A DNA stretch of 64,000 bases from Pseudomonas viridiflava (GCF_900590755.1 NZ_UUOC01000053.1:186001-250000); one strand, 5' to 3'; counted from the stretch's first letter, positions 33,791-42,950 are shown. Numbers and translations: made by a program. Notes: generated from the letters alone by a model not told the origin.

Positions 33791-36016
33791 CTACAAGCTG
33801 CCCGCCCTCGCCTGGCTGGTCTGACTGGCCTGCTGTCGGGCTTCCAGTAGCTGCGCCTCCAAGTGGTTGCGCTCGGTGATGTCGATCCAGCCGCCCAGCA
33901 ATCCCTGAAGTTCGCCATCCGCGCGATAGAACGGCACGGTCCATTGCCAGGCTTCTATGCGCTTGCCTAGCATCTGCATGCTGCGGTCGGTGAATATCGG
34001 CTGTCGCGTCTCCAGCAACTTGAGGTAATCACCATGGAGTTGCTCAGCGATCTCGCGCGGGATCAATTCCACGTCGATCAGGCGTCGACCATTCATTTGC
34101 TCGAAGCTGACCCCAAAGCTCTGTTCATAACTTCGATTGCACGAGATCAATCTGCCTTTCAAATCGCGGACATAAATGGGGTTGGGAATACCATCCAACA
34201 GCGCATGCTTGAACGCCAACTGATCACTGAGCGCCTCTTCAGCTTTGAGGCGCTGATGAATCTGGACCTTCAGGCGACTGCTCCAGGCCAGAGAAACCAG
34301 GCCCATCAGCAGCGAAAGAACCAGTAGCCAGTAAACCCAGCCTGGGACCCGGCTCCAGAGTGACGGCTGCACAGTGACAGCGGACAGCCACTTGGCACGA
34401 ATCGCCCGCATCTCGGCCACCGGAAACTCTTCAAGGCTCTTGTTGAGGATGCCGAGCAACTCGGGATGGGATTTGATGACCGAGAACCTGTCCGGCGACC
34501 ACCAGCCCTCGACGCTGCGACCGACCTTGAGCTGCCCAGGAGGAGACAGATGGGCCCCCGCCTCGTTCTGAATGGTTGCCGCCGCCGCACCCGACTGCAC
34601 AAGTTCGCGAGCTTGCTCGTAGTTTGCCACCAGGCGCAGATTGACCCCTGGATAGTCGCGCTTGATGTCCTCCTCAAGAGCATGCCGGGCAGGTAAAGCC
34701 AGCGTTTTGCCGTTCAAATCCTGCAAAGAGCGAGGCGAAGAGACGTTCGAACTGTGGACGAAAACCCAGCTGTTGCCGCCGAACGAATAACTGAAATTGA
34801 GCAGCTTTCGGCGCTCGGCATTCTCGGCCAGAGAGGTGTTCATGAGCGACCCACCGCTGCGTAAGAGATCGTAAGTCTGCTCTATCGTCGTGACCTCCCT
34901 GTGCACAAACTGCAAGCCCGTCATCCGGGATATCCGATTCAGCACATCGATATTCAAACCGGCCCAGTGGCCATCTTTGTCCCGATAGATATAAGGCGGA
35001 TGCTGCTCGGAGGCGACGGTCACTATGGGATGTCGGGTGATCCACGCCCGCTCGCTACGGTTAAGCGCCACTCGCTGACGCCCCATGTCGGCGCCGAGAC
35101 CCAGCGTCCAGCGGGAAAGCACTTCGCGGTTGATCGAAGGCCCGATACTGGCCAGCGCCGTGTCGATCAAACCTAAAAGCGGCATTTGATCCTTATGCAC
35201 GGCAAATGAGAAAGCATCTTGGGGCAAGGCGCTATCAGAATGAATTTGCATGCCCAGATAAGGACGCAAGGCCATGTATGAGCGAGCGATAAGTTCATTG
35301 CCAATGAATGCGTCGGCATCCCCATGGCTGACGGCCTCCAGAGCACTGAACAGACTTGGCGCCACGATGATCTCGCTGTCAGGATAAGCCGCGTGCAGAG
35401 CCTGCTGATTTGCATAGCCATCGAGCACAACAAAAGTGTTGCCCTGCAGCCCCTCTGCGAGCGCGCGGCCGTTGCCCCGCGTCACCACCACCGAGCGATC
35501 AGCAAGGTAGCCTTTGGACAAACGCAACGAGTCAAACCCGCGCTCGAAATTATTAGCGGTGCTGATGATGTCGATTGCGCCATCACGCAACGCCCGTATC
35601 GCATCATCGGGCCTGGCAAAGCCTACCACCTGCATTTCGATGTTCAGCTTGCTGCCAATCAGTGTCAGGTAATCCGCACTGATGCCCTGGTAGAGATTGC
35701 GATCGCTGGAGATACCAATCGGCTCGTAGTCGACCGTTGCAACACCCACTCTCAAAACGGTTTTTTTATCCAGCCACTGGTGGTCCGCAGCATCAAGTAC
35801 CAAGGGTTCCACTTCCACGAAAGGTGCCGCAAGGCTGAAAGGTAAACTGGACGCAGCATGGCTGTGCTGGCTGACCAGCAGCACCAGTAGAATTCCCAGC
35901 ACTCCAAAAGTGCTTTTGACAGGAGCGATGCGCTTGTCGCCAACCGCGCTCCACTTGCTTGCATTTTTCACAACAACTGACTCATCCGTAAGTGATTCAC
36001 CCCCAAAGTGTGGCAT
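33791..36016 (-). CDS. BvgS-like sensor without kinase domain (truncated)
   Basis: About 741 aa: signal/anchor segment (about 40-55), two tandem periplasmic Venus-flytrap domains (about 85-310 and 325-545; TVASEQHPPYIYRDKDGHWAGLN), a transmembrane helix (VYWLLVLSLLMGLVSLAW, about 560-578), a PAS domain (about 600-725; GGWIDITERNHLEAQLLEA). It stops right after the PAS exit helix, where BvgS-type kinases continue into HisKA. So histidine kinase, receiver and Hpt are all missing. Start uncertain: ATG 36016, GTG 35971 or TTG 36022. Either a deletion product or a ligand sensor acting through another protein. Confidence 0.85.
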   Translation of the reverse strand: MPHFGGESLTDESVVVKNASKWSAVGDKRIAPVKSTFGVLGILLVLLVSQHSHAASSLPFSLAAPFVEVEPLVLDAADHQWLDKKTVLRVGVATVDYEPIGISSDRNLYQGISADYLTLIGSKLNIEMQVVGFARPDDAIRALRDGAIDIISTANNFERGFDSLRLSKGYLADRSVVVTRGNGRALAEGLQGNTFVVLDGYANQQALHAAYPDSEIIVAPSLFSALEAVSHGDADAFIGNELIARSYMALRPYLGMQIHSDSALPQDAFSFAVHKDQMPLLGLIDTALASIGPSINREVLSRWTLGLGADMGRQRVALNRSERAWITRHPIVTVASEQHPPYIYRDKDGHWAGLNIDVLNRISRMTGLQFVHREVTTIEQTYDLLRSGGSLMNTSLAENAERRKLLNFSYSFGGNSWVFVHSSNVSSPRSLQDLNGKTLALPARHALEEDIKRDYPGVNLRLVANYEQARELVQSGAAAATIQNEAGAHLSPPGQLKVGRSVEGWWSPDRFSVIKSHPELLGILNKSLEEFPVAEMRAIRAKWLSAVTVQPSLWSRVPGWVYWLLVLSLLMGLVSLAWSSRLKVQIHQRLKAEEALSDQLAFKHALLDGIPNPIYVRDLKGRLISCNRSYEQSFGVSFEQMNGRRLIDVELIPREIAEQLHGDYLKLLETRQPIFTDRSMQMLGKRIEAWQWTVPFYRADGELQGLLGGWIDITERNHLEAQLLEARQQASQTSQARAGSL

Positions 36017-36027
36017 GCGCAAATGAG

Positions 36028-36051
36028 AAGGCCCGCTGGTGAGCGGGCCTT
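36028..36051 (-). terminator. Hairpin after thrC
   Basis: Stem AAGGCCCGCT / AGCGGGCCTT with a 4-nt loop, 23 nt past the thrC stop, ahead of the sensor gene. The T tail is weak (CTCATTTG), so termination may be partial. Confidence 0.6.
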
Positions 36052-36073
36052 AAGTTGTTACACGGCTATTCTG

Positions 36074-37483
36074 TCAGAGCGGTTTTCCGCGGTTGCCGTG
36101 CTGGCTGACGAAGGCCTGTATGGCTTTCAGGTCATTCGGCAAAACAGTGCAGCGTTCGTCACGCTCGAATAAATCAGACAAATGTGTAGGTAGCTCGAGC
36201 GCTTTTCCTACACCGGCTTTCTCCACTGCTTCGGGGAATTTCACCGGATGAGCCGTTCCCAGGATCACCATTGGCGTATCCAGACTGCGGCGACAGGCAC
36301 GTGCTGCTTTCACACCAATGGCGGTATGCGGGTCGAGCAGCTCGCCGGTCTGAGCAAAAACGTCAGCAATGGTCTCGCACGTCTGCTCGTCAGTGACAGC
36401 CAGGGAGTCGAACAGCTTGCGGGTTTCGGTCCAGCGTTCTTCTTCAACACTAAAACCACCACCCTGCTTGAAGGTGTCCATCAAGCCGGCAATGGCCGCG
36501 CCGTTACGCCCGTGCATGTCGAACAGCAAACGCTCGAAGTTCGACGAAACCATAATGTCCATGGACGGCGACAGGGTCGCGTGCAGGGTTTCCTTGACGT
36601 ACTGATTGCCGCTCATGAAGCGATGCAGGATATCGTTGCGGTTGGTGGCCACAATCAACTGATTGATCGGCAAGCCCATGTTGCGTGCCAGATAACCGGC
36701 GAAGATGTCGCCGAAATTGCCGGTAGGCACCGAGAACGATACCGAACGCGCCGGGCCACCCAGCTGAAGGGAGGCGTGGAAGTAGTAAACGATCTGGGCC
36801 ATGATCCGCGCCCAGTTGATCGAGTTGACCGCTACCAGACGTGTGCCCTTGAGGAAGCTCTGGTCAGCGAAGCTGTTCTTGACCATTTCCTGGCAGTCGT
36901 CGAAGTTGCCTTCAACGGCAATGTTATGGATGTTGTCGCCGAAAATCGTCGTCATCTGCCGACGCTGTACATCCGAAACCCGGTTGTTCGGGTGCAGGAT
37001 AAAGATGTCGACGTTATCGCACTTGCGGCAGCCTTCAATGGCCGCAGAGCCGGTATCACCCGACGTAGCGCCGATGATCACCACGCGCTCGCCACGCTTG
37101 GCCAGCACGTAATCCAGTAGACGACCCAGCAGTTGCAGTGCGAAGTCCTTGAACGCAAGGGTCGGGCCGTGGAACAGCTCAAGCACCCACTCGTTACCAT
37201 TGAGCTGGCGCAGTGGCGCGACCGAGCTGTGGGTGAACACACCGTAGGTTTCTTCGAGGATTTTCTTGAAGTCGGCATCCGGAATGCTGCCGGTCACAAA
37301 CGGGCGCATCACACGGAAAGCCAGTTCGTGATACGGCAGCCCGGCCCAGGAAGCGATCTCTTCCTGAGTGAAGCGCGGCAGGTTTTCCGGAACGTACAGG
37401 CCACCATCGCTGGCCAGACCGGTCAACAGCACGTCTTCGAAATTCAGGGCCGGCGCCTGACCGCGGGTACTGATATAGCGCAT
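36074..37483 (-). CDS. thrC: Threonine synthase
   Basis: PLP enzyme converting O-phosphohomoserine to threonine, the last step of the pathway. 469 aa. N-terminal MRYISTRGQAPALNFEDVLLTGLASDGGLYVP is the class II threonine synthase signature; the PLP lysine lies in TLAFKDFALQLLG, and GATSGDTGSAAIEG is the phosphate-binding loop. ATG at 37483 preferred over 37519. It follows hom after 106 bp of repeat-rich DNA; no thrB (homoserine kinase) is in the window, as usual in Pseudomonas. Confidence 0.97.
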   Translation of the reverse strand: MRYISTRGQAPALNFEDVLLTGLASDGGLYVPENLPRFTQEEIASWAGLPYHELAFRVMRPFVTGSIPDADFKKILEETYGVFTHSSVAPLRQLNGNEWVLELFHGPTLAFKDFALQLLGRLLDYVLAKRGERVVIIGATSGDTGSAAIEGCRKCDNVDIFILHPNNRVSDVQRRQMTTIFGDNIHNIAVEGNFDDCQEMVKNSFADQSFLKGTRLVAVNSINWARIMAQIVYYFHASLQLGGPARSVSFSVPTGNFGDIFAGYLARNMGLPINQLIVATNRNDILHRFMSGNQYVKETLHATLSPSMDIMVSSNFERLLFDMHGRNGAAIAGLMDTFKQGGGFSVEEERWTETRKLFDSLAVTDEQTCETIADVFAQTGELLDPHTAIGVKAARACRRSLDTPMVILGTAHPVKFPEAVEKAGVGKALELPTHLSDLFERDERCTVLPNDLKAIQAFVSQHGNRGKPL

Positions 37484-37504
37484 GGGAATCAAACCTTCGG
37501 TTTG

Positions 37505-37584
37505 AGCTACAAGCTTCAAGCCTCAAGCTGCAAGTAAAAGGCGGTCTGCCCTCACTTGCAGCTTGCAGCTTGCAGCTTGCAGCT
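37505..37584. repeat. AGCTTGCAG-type repeat with four tandem heptamers, hom-thrC gap
   Basis: Four exact tandem copies of CTTGCAG (37555-37582) form one arm; the other side (37509-37534) carries degenerate inverted copies (CAAGCTTCAAGCCTCAAGCTGCAAGT). Together they can fold into a hairpin between the two cotranscribed genes. A related element lies at 63136-63240. Confidence 0.85.
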
Positions 37585-37589
37585 AATAA

Positions 37590-38894
37590 TTAATTGAGAT
37601 GTTCAACGCGGATCCGAACCACCGGGCCAACCACGTCTTGCAACGCTTCCAGGGCCTCAATGGCATCGTTCATGCGCTGCTCGATCACACGGTGAGTTAT
37701 CAGAATCATTGGCACCAGGCCGTCCTGTTCTTCGACTTCTTTCTGCATGATCGATTCGATGTTGATGCCGCGCTCCGACAGGATGCTCGCCACCTGAGCC
37801 AGGACACCGGGGTGATCCTTGGCCTGAATGCGCAGGTAATACGCGCTTTCGCAGGCATCGATGGACAGAATCGGATGAGCGGACAACGAGTCCGGCTGGA
37901 ACGCCAGATGCGGTACGCGGTTTTCCGGATCAGACGTCATCGCCCGCACCACATCCACCAGATCAGCGATCACCGAAGAAGCCGTTGGCTCCATGCCAGC
38001 ACCGGCGCCATAGAACAGCGTCGAGCCAGCGGCATCGCCATTGACCATCACAGCGTTCATCACGCCGTTGACGTTGGCGATCAGCCGGTCAGCCGGGATC
38101 AACGTCGGGTGAACACGCAGCTCGATGCCGGCGGCAGTGCTGCGCGCCACACCCAGATGCTTGATGCGATAGCCCAGAGCCTCAGCGTAGTTCACGTCGG
38201 CGGTGGTCAGTTTGGTGATGCCTTCGGTGTAAGCCTTGTCGAATTGCAGCGGAATGCCGAACGCGATGGACGCCAGAATGGTCAGCTTGTGCGCCGCGTC
38301 GATACCTTCCACATCGAACGTCGGATCGGCTTCGGCGTAGCCCAGGGCCTGGGCTTCTGCCAGGACGTCGGGGAAGGTGCGGCCTTTCTCGCGCATTTCG
38401 GTGAGGATGAAGTTACCGGTGCCGTTGATGATCCCGGCAACCCAGTTGATACGGTTTGCCGACAGACCTTCACGAATTGCCTTGATGACCGGGATACCGC
38501 CTGCGACCGCAGCTTCAAACGCTACGATCACGCCCTTCTCACGCGCCTTGGCGAAAATCTCGTTACCGTGCACAGCAATCAGCGCCTTGTTGGCAGTGAC
38601 CACGTGCTTGCCGTTTTCAATGGCCTTGAGTACCAGATCCCGGGCTACGGTATAGCCGCCGATCAGTTCAATAACGATATCGATTTCAGGGTTGGTTGCC
38701 ACCGCGAAGACGTCGCTGGTGGTCGGTGTACCGGTAATCTGGCAGTTGGGGTTTGGCGTACGCATGGCAATTTGTGCCACTTCGATTCCACGCCCGGCAC
38801 GGCGGGCAATCTCCTCGGCGTTACGCTGAAGTACGTTGAAGGTACCGCCACCGACAGTACCCAGCCCACAGATGCCTACTTTGACCGGATTCAC
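37590..38894 (-). CDS. hom: Homoserine dehydrogenase
   Basis: Reduces aspartate semialdehyde to homoserine with NAD(P)H, feeding threonine and methionine synthesis. 434 aa: Rossmann domain with GLGTVGGGTF (about 10-19), catalytic domain (GIINGTGNFILTEM; Lys/Asp region AEADPTFDVEGIDAAHK) and a C-terminal ACT domain (about 350-430; LRIQAKDHPGVLAQVASIL) for feedback control by threonine. Sits 103 bp downstream of dsbC, same strand. Confidence 0.97.
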   Translation of the reverse strand: MNPVKVGICGLGTVGGGTFNVLQRNAEEIARRAGRGIEVAQIAMRTPNPNCQITGTPTTSDVFAVATNPEIDIVIELIGGYTVARDLVLKAIENGKHVVTANKALIAVHGNEIFAKAREKGVIVAFEAAVAGGIPVIKAIREGLSANRINWVAGIINGTGNFILTEMREKGRTFPDVLAEAQALGYAEADPTFDVEGIDAAHKLTILASIAFGIPLQFDKAYTEGITKLTTADVNYAEALGYRIKHLGVARSTAAGIELRVHPTLIPADRLIANVNGVMNAVMVNGDAAGSTLFYGAGAGMEPTASSVIADLVDVVRAMTSDPENRVPHLAFQPDSLSAHPILSIDACESAYYLRIQAKDHPGVLAQVASILSERGINIESIMQKEVEEQDGLVPMILITHRVIEQRMNDAIEALEALQDVVGPVVRIRVEHLN

Positions 38895-38997
38895 TATGAA
38901 CTCCCCGTAAAACGACCGACTACACGCCGGCCGTGGAAAACAGCTGCACGACGCGGTGCAGCTCTCTATTTACACAACGGTCATGGGACGCGCTGAT

Positions 38998-39738
38998 TTA
39001 TTTGGCGCTGAGCGCCAGTTTGGCCACTTGTGCAGCGGGTTGGTAACCCGGAATCAATTGGCCGTCAGCCAAAACGATGGCCGGCGTGCCGTTCACGCCG
39101 ATCGATTGGCCCATTTCAAATTGTTTGGTTACAGGGTTGGCGCACTTGGCGGCCTTGATATCCTTGCCATCGACCATCAGGTCCATGGCGCCCTTGCGAT
39201 CCTTGGAGCACCACACGGCCTGCAATTGCTCGTCACCCGGAGAACCCAGGCCCTGGCGCGGGAAGGCGACATAGCGCACTTCGATGCCCATTTTGTTCAG
39301 CTGCGGCACTTCGGCGTGCAGCTTGTGGCAATACGGGCAGGTGGTGTCGGTGAACACGGTGATGTGGGATTTGGTCTCGCCAATGGCCGGGTAAACAACC
39401 ATTTCAGCGGTGGGGATACCGTTGATGGTTTTGGCGATGGCCAGGCGTTCAGTCTTCTCGGTCAGGTTGACTGGCTTGCCATCCTGAATCTGAAACAGAT
39501 AACCCTGCATCACGAACTGGCCGTCCGGGCTGGCATAAAGCACACGGCCACCCTTGAGTTTGACTTCGTACAGACCGTTCAACGGGCTTGCACCAATGCT
39601 TTCAATCGGGAGTTCGAGCTTGAGTGAGTCCAGCGTCTTGCGAATGGCCTGGTCGGCGGCGGCATCGGCCTGGGCGAACATGCTGAAGGTACTGGCCAGC
39701 GCAACGGCTGCGGCGGCGATAATCTGGGTCACGCGCAT
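38998..39738 (-). CDS. dsbC: Periplasmic disulfide isomerase DsbC
   Basis: Periplasmic thiol-disulfide isomerase of 246 aa that reshuffles wrong disulfides. Signal peptide (about 1-25, ending AQADA), N-terminal dimerisation domain, and a thioredoxin-fold domain with active site CPYC in FTDTTCPYCHKLH. A second Cys pair (AVWCSKD and AAKCANP) is structural. ATG at 39738 has GAGGAG upstream. Lies between xerD and hom as in other Pseudomonas. Confidence 0.96.
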   Translation of the reverse strand: MRVTQIIAAAAVALASTFSMFAQADAAADQAIRKTLDSLKLELPIESIGASPLNGLYEVKLKGGRVLYASPDGQFVMQGYLFQIQDGKPVNLTEKTERLAIAKTINGIPTAEMVVYPAIGETKSHITVFTDTTCPYCHKLHAEVPQLNKMGIEVRYVAFPRQGLGSPGDEQLQAVWCSKDRKGAMDLMVDGKDIKAAKCANPVTKQFEMGQSIGVNGTPAIVLADGQLIPGYQPAAQVAKLALSAK

Positions 39739-39890
39739 GAAAACTCCTCGGGCGGTGGGCAGACGGGTCGTGCCGAAAAAAGGCACACCAACTTCCATCT
39801 GCGAAACCGGCAAAGACTATCACATAAGCCCTGCCAGACCGACCCGCCGTGATGCAAGACTCTTCTGATTTTTTCGGTATTTTCGTCGAC

Positions 39891-40787
39891 TCAGCCGCGG
39901 GGATGGTGCTTGCTGTGCAAGTCCTGCAGGCGAGCACGGGCAACATGGGTGTAAATCTGGGTCGTGGACAGGTCGCTGTGGCCCAGCAGCATCTGCACCA
40001 CGCGCAAATCCGCACCATGATTGAGCAAATGCGTTGCGAACGCATGGCGCAACGTATGGGGCGAAAGGGATTTGCTGATCCCCGCGACCATCGCTTGATG
40101 CTTGATCCTGTGCCAGAAGGTCTGACGAGTCATTTGCTCACCGCGCAGGCTGGGGAACAACACATCACTGGGACGTCCGCCCAACAGCTCGTCGCGAGCA
40201 CCGCGCATGTAACGCTCAATCCACACGATGGCTTCCTCGCCCATCGGCACCAGCCGCTCCTTGCTGCCCTTGCCCATGACACGCAGCACACCCTGGCGCA
40301 GATTGACCTGTTCCAGGGTCAGGCTGATCAATTCGGTGACTCGCAAACCGCAGGCGTAAAGCACCTCCAGCATGGCCTTGTCGCGCTGGCCAATGGCTTC
40401 GCTCAGATCAGGCGCAGCCAGCAGCGCCTCGACGTCGGCCTCGGACAGGGATTTGGGCAGTGGCCTGCCCAGTTGCGGCATGTCTACCTGCAGGGTTGGA
40501 TCGATAGCGATCAACTTTTCCCGGAGCAGATAGCGGTAAAAACCACGCACACCGGACAGAAAACGCGCCGTGGACCTCGGTTTGTAGGCTTTATCCACAC
40601 GCCACGCAAGATGATCAAGGATCGCTTCGCGTCCGACATTGATCAGCGCCAGGCCCTGTTCCTGCAACCAGCCATTGAACAGGGCCAGATCGCTGCGGTA
40701 GGCATCGCGCGTGTTATCCGACAGGCCTTTTTCCAGCCACAGGGCATCAAGAAAACGGTCGATCAGCGGATCATCGATAGCAGACAT
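39891..40787 (-). CDS. xerD: Site-specific tyrosine recombinase XerD
   Basis: Resolves chromosome dimers at dif together with XerC and FtsK. 298 aa. N-terminal SAM-like core-binding domain (about 8-90) and a catalytic domain with the first Arg in YACGLRVTELISL, HTLRHAFATH (His-x-x-Arg) and the nucleophile Tyr in DLSTTQIYTHV. All catalytic residues are intact. Housekeeping recombinase, not a mobile-element integrase. Confidence 0.96.
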   Translation of the reverse strand: MSAIDDPLIDRFLDALWLEKGLSDNTRDAYRSDLALFNGWLQEQGLALINVGREAILDHLAWRVDKAYKPRSTARFLSGVRGFYRYLLREKLIAIDPTLQVDMPQLGRPLPKSLSEADVEALLAAPDLSEAIGQRDKAMLEVLYACGLRVTELISLTLEQVNLRQGVLRVMGKGSKERLVPMGEEAIVWIERYMRGARDELLGGRPSDVLFPSLRGEQMTRQTFWHRIKHQAMVAGISKSLSPHTLRHAFATHLLNHGADLRVVQMLLGHSDLSTTQIYTHVARARLQDLHSKHHPRG

Positions 40788-40853
40788 AAATATTCGCGCT
40801 TATTGCAATGAAGCAGAGGCATCACAGGCTGGGAACAATAAAACCCCAGACAC

Positions 40854-40883
40854 AAAAAAGCAGCCCGAAGGCTGCTTTTTTTT
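40854..40883 (-). terminator. Terminator of the rpsP-rimM-trmD-rplS operon
   Basis: Stem AAGCAGCC / GGCTGCTT with loop, A-rich before and T-rich after on both strands, 17 nt past the rplS stop. It can also work for transcription from the other side. Confidence 0.92.
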
Positions 40884-40900
40884 GCATCGGATTGCTGGAC

Positions 40901-41251
40901 TTAAGCCAGTTTTTCCTTGATGCGAGCTGCTTTACCGGACAGGTCACGCAGGTAGTACAGTTTGGCTTTGCGAACGTCACCGCGACGTTTCACAGCCAGG
41001 CTGTCGATTTGCGGGCTGTAAGTCTGGAAAGTACGCTCAACGCCAACACCGTTGGAGATTTTACGAACAGTGAAAGCACTGTTCACACCACGGTTACGCT
41101 TGGCAATTACAACGCCTTCGAACGCCTGCAGACGCGCGCGGTCGCCTTCCTTCACTTTCACCTGAACGACAACAGTGTCGCCCGGGGCAAAGGTAGGGAT
41201 CTCTTTGGTCATCTGCTCTGCTTCGAGTGCAAGAATGATTTTGTTAGTCAT
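40901..41251 (-). CDS. rplS: 50S ribosomal protein L19
   Basis: Ribosomal large subunit protein at the subunit interface, 116 aa, full length (IPTFAPGDTVVVQVKVKEGDRARLQAFEGVVIAKRNRG in overlapping blocks; ends AARIKEKLA). Last gene of the rpsP operon, 43 bp after trmD. RBS AGGAG precedes the ATG. Confidence 0.98.
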   Translation of the reverse strand: MTNKIILALEAEQMTKEIPTFAPGDTVVVQVKVKEGDRARLQAFEGVVIAKRNRGVNSAFTVRKISNGVGVERTFQTYSPQIDSLAVKRRGDVRKAKLYYLRDLSGKAARIKEKLA

Positions 41252-41294
41252 GCTGTGCTCCTAAGGTAATCCGTCTGGATCAACCATCGATACG

Positions 41295-42047
41295 TTAACT
41301 ATCGTCCCGTTCGCGGATGTATTCCGCGAGCAGCTTTTTCTCTTCTCCAGAAAGCGAGCGGCTTTCCAGAAGATCGGCGCGTCGTTCATAGGTCCGCCCA
41401 AGGGACTGCTGTAAACGCCAACGCCGGATGTGTGCGTGATTACCACTCAGTAACACGTCGGGAACACGCTGATCCACATACACCTCCGGTCGGGTGTAAT
41501 GCGGGCAATCCAGCAAACCATCCGTGAAGGAATCTTCCTCCGCGGAGTCCGCATGCCCTAAAGCTCCAGGCAGCAGTCGCGTAACCGCATCGATCAGTAC
41601 CATCGCCGGCAGCTCGCCACCGGAAAGTACATAGTCACCAATCGACCACTCTTCATCGACATGAGCTTCAATGAAACGCTCGTCAATGCCTTCATAACGA
41701 CCGGCGATGAGGATAATCGCTTCCTCCTGCGCCAGTTCGCGTACCGCTGACTGATTCAGTTGGCGGCCTTGTGGCGACAGGTAAATAACCTTCGCCGCAT
41801 CCCCTGCCGCTTGCCTGGCCTGAACCAGAGCATCTTCAAGGGGCTTGATCTTCATCACCATGCCCGGACCACCGCCAAATGGGCGATCATCCACAGTGTG
41901 ATGTCGATCCGTGGTGTAGTCCCGCGGATTCCAACAGGTGAGCTGCAACAGCCCCTGCTTCACCGCACGGCTGGTAATGCCGTAGTCGCTGATGGCGGAA
42001 AACATCTCGGGAAACAGACTGATCACTTCTATGCGCAGGCTAGCCAT
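41295..42047 (-). CDS. trmD: tRNA (guanine-N1)-methyltransferase TrmD
   Basis: Methylates G37 next to the anticodon to prevent frameshifting. 250 aa with the SPOUT trefoil-knot region (about 80-140; YLSPQGRQLNQ, LIAGRYEGIDERFIE, WSIGDYVLSGGELPAMVLIDAVTRL in separate blocks). Three bp separate it from rimM, so the pair is coupled. Confidence 0.98.
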   Translation of the reverse strand: MASLRIEVISLFPEMFSAISDYGITSRAVKQGLLQLTCWNPRDYTTDRHHTVDDRPFGGGPGMVMKIKPLEDALVQARQAAGDAAKVIYLSPQGRQLNQSAVRELAQEEAIILIAGRYEGIDERFIEAHVDEEWSIGDYVLSGGELPAMVLIDAVTRLLPGALGHADSAEEDSFTDGLLDCPHYTRPEVYVDQRVPDVLLSGNHAHIRRWRLQQSLGRTYERRADLLESRSLSGEEKKLLAEYIRERDDS

Positions 42048-42050
42048 CGC

Positions 42051-42587
42051 TTAGAAGTCCGCATCCCAATCCACCTTCATCTCGCCGGCTACCAGATCGA
42101 CTGCCAACACACATTGCTCTGTATAGGGCAACAGGCGTTCGCGATCATCCAGGCTGCCTGCGCAGGGCTTGACCACCATTACATCGTTCGAGCCAGTCTC
42201 TAACAGGTGATCGATCTTCCCGAGCAATTGCCCAAGTTGGTCGATGACCTTCAGACCTTCCAGCTGGTACCAGTAGTACTCGCCGTCAGTCAGATCAGGG
42301 AACAGGTTACGCGGCACGCAGATTTCATAACCGGACAGAAGACGGGCTTCTTCACGGTCATCGAGACCTTTGAGCTTTGCGACCAGGAACTTGTTTTGCA
42401 AGCGTCCGCTGACCAGCTCTACCTGTTTAACGCTGCCTTCGCGCCGAAGCGTCCAGGTTTTGTAATCCAACAGGTTTCCAATCGGATCAGTAAAGGAAAA
42501 GACCTTCACTTCGCCGCGAACGCCATGAACCGAGTAAATCTTGCCAATGACGATCAAGTCGTCGGCAGTCGTTGGCGCCGCGTTCAT
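42051..42587 (-). CDS. rimM: Ribosome maturation factor RimM
   Basis: Assists assembly of the 30S head by binding S19. 178 aa with the N-terminal RimM domain (IGKIYSVHGVRGEVKVFSFT) and C-terminal PRC-barrel (YYWYQLEGLKVIDQLGQLLG). Lies 5 bp downstream of rpsP and 3 bp before trmD. Confidence 0.97.
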   Translation of the reverse strand: MNAAPTTADDLIVIGKIYSVHGVRGEVKVFSFTDPIGNLLDYKTWTLRREGSVKQVELVSGRLQNKFLVAKLKGLDDREEARLLSGYEICVPRNLFPDLTDGEYYWYQLEGLKVIDQLGQLLGKIDHLLETGSNDVMVVKPCAGSLDDRERLLPYTEQCVLAVDLVAGEMKVDWDADF

Positions 42588-42592
42588 ATTGC

Positions 42593-42850
42593 TCAGGCCG
42601 CGACCTTGGTCTTGGCGTGTTCTTTCAACAACTGAGCAACGCGCTCGGAAGTTTGTGCACCTACGCTCATCCAGTAGTTCAAGCGCTCTTCGTTCACGGA
42701 CAAACGAACTTCCTGACCACGGGCAACCGGGTTGAAGAAGCCAATCTGCTCTTTGTGTGAACCGTCGCGCGCATTGCGGCTATCGGTAACAGTCAGGTGG
42801 TAAAACGGGCGCTTTTTGGAGCCGCCCAGGGCAAGACGAATGGTTAGCAT
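42593..42850 (-). CDS. rpsP: 30S ribosomal protein S16
   Basis: Small-subunit protein of 85 aa (MLTIRLALGGSKKRPFYHL; GFFNPVARGQE). First gene of the ribosomal operon, driven by the promoter at 42923-42950. The ATG at 42850 is the family start; the open frame upstream to 42922 is not coding. Confidence 0.98.
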   Translation of the reverse strand: MLTIRLALGGSKKRPFYHLTVTDSRNARDGSHKEQIGFFNPVARGQEVRLSVNEERLNYWMSVGAQTSERVAQLLKEHAKTKVAA

Positions 42851-42922
42851 TGAACATCGTTCCTGTAGTCGGTGCTGCAAATCTAAGATGCACAGCGGGC
42901 ATAGGTGCCCGAAAGGCCGCAT

Positions 42923-42950
42923 ATTCTAAGGAATATCCGGACTTTTGCAA
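42923..42950 (-). promoter_or_regulatory. Sigma-70 promoter of the rpsP operon
   Basis: Reverse-strand TTGCAA (42945-42950), 16-nt spacer and TAGAAT (42923-42928). The likely start near 42916 gives a leader of about 66 nt. Good match on both boxes. Confidence 0.7.

Noticed and set aside
39891..40787. Tyrosine recombinase as a prophage or island integrase
   Set aside because: Sequence and dsbC neighbourhood identify XerD; no attachment site or phage genes nearby.
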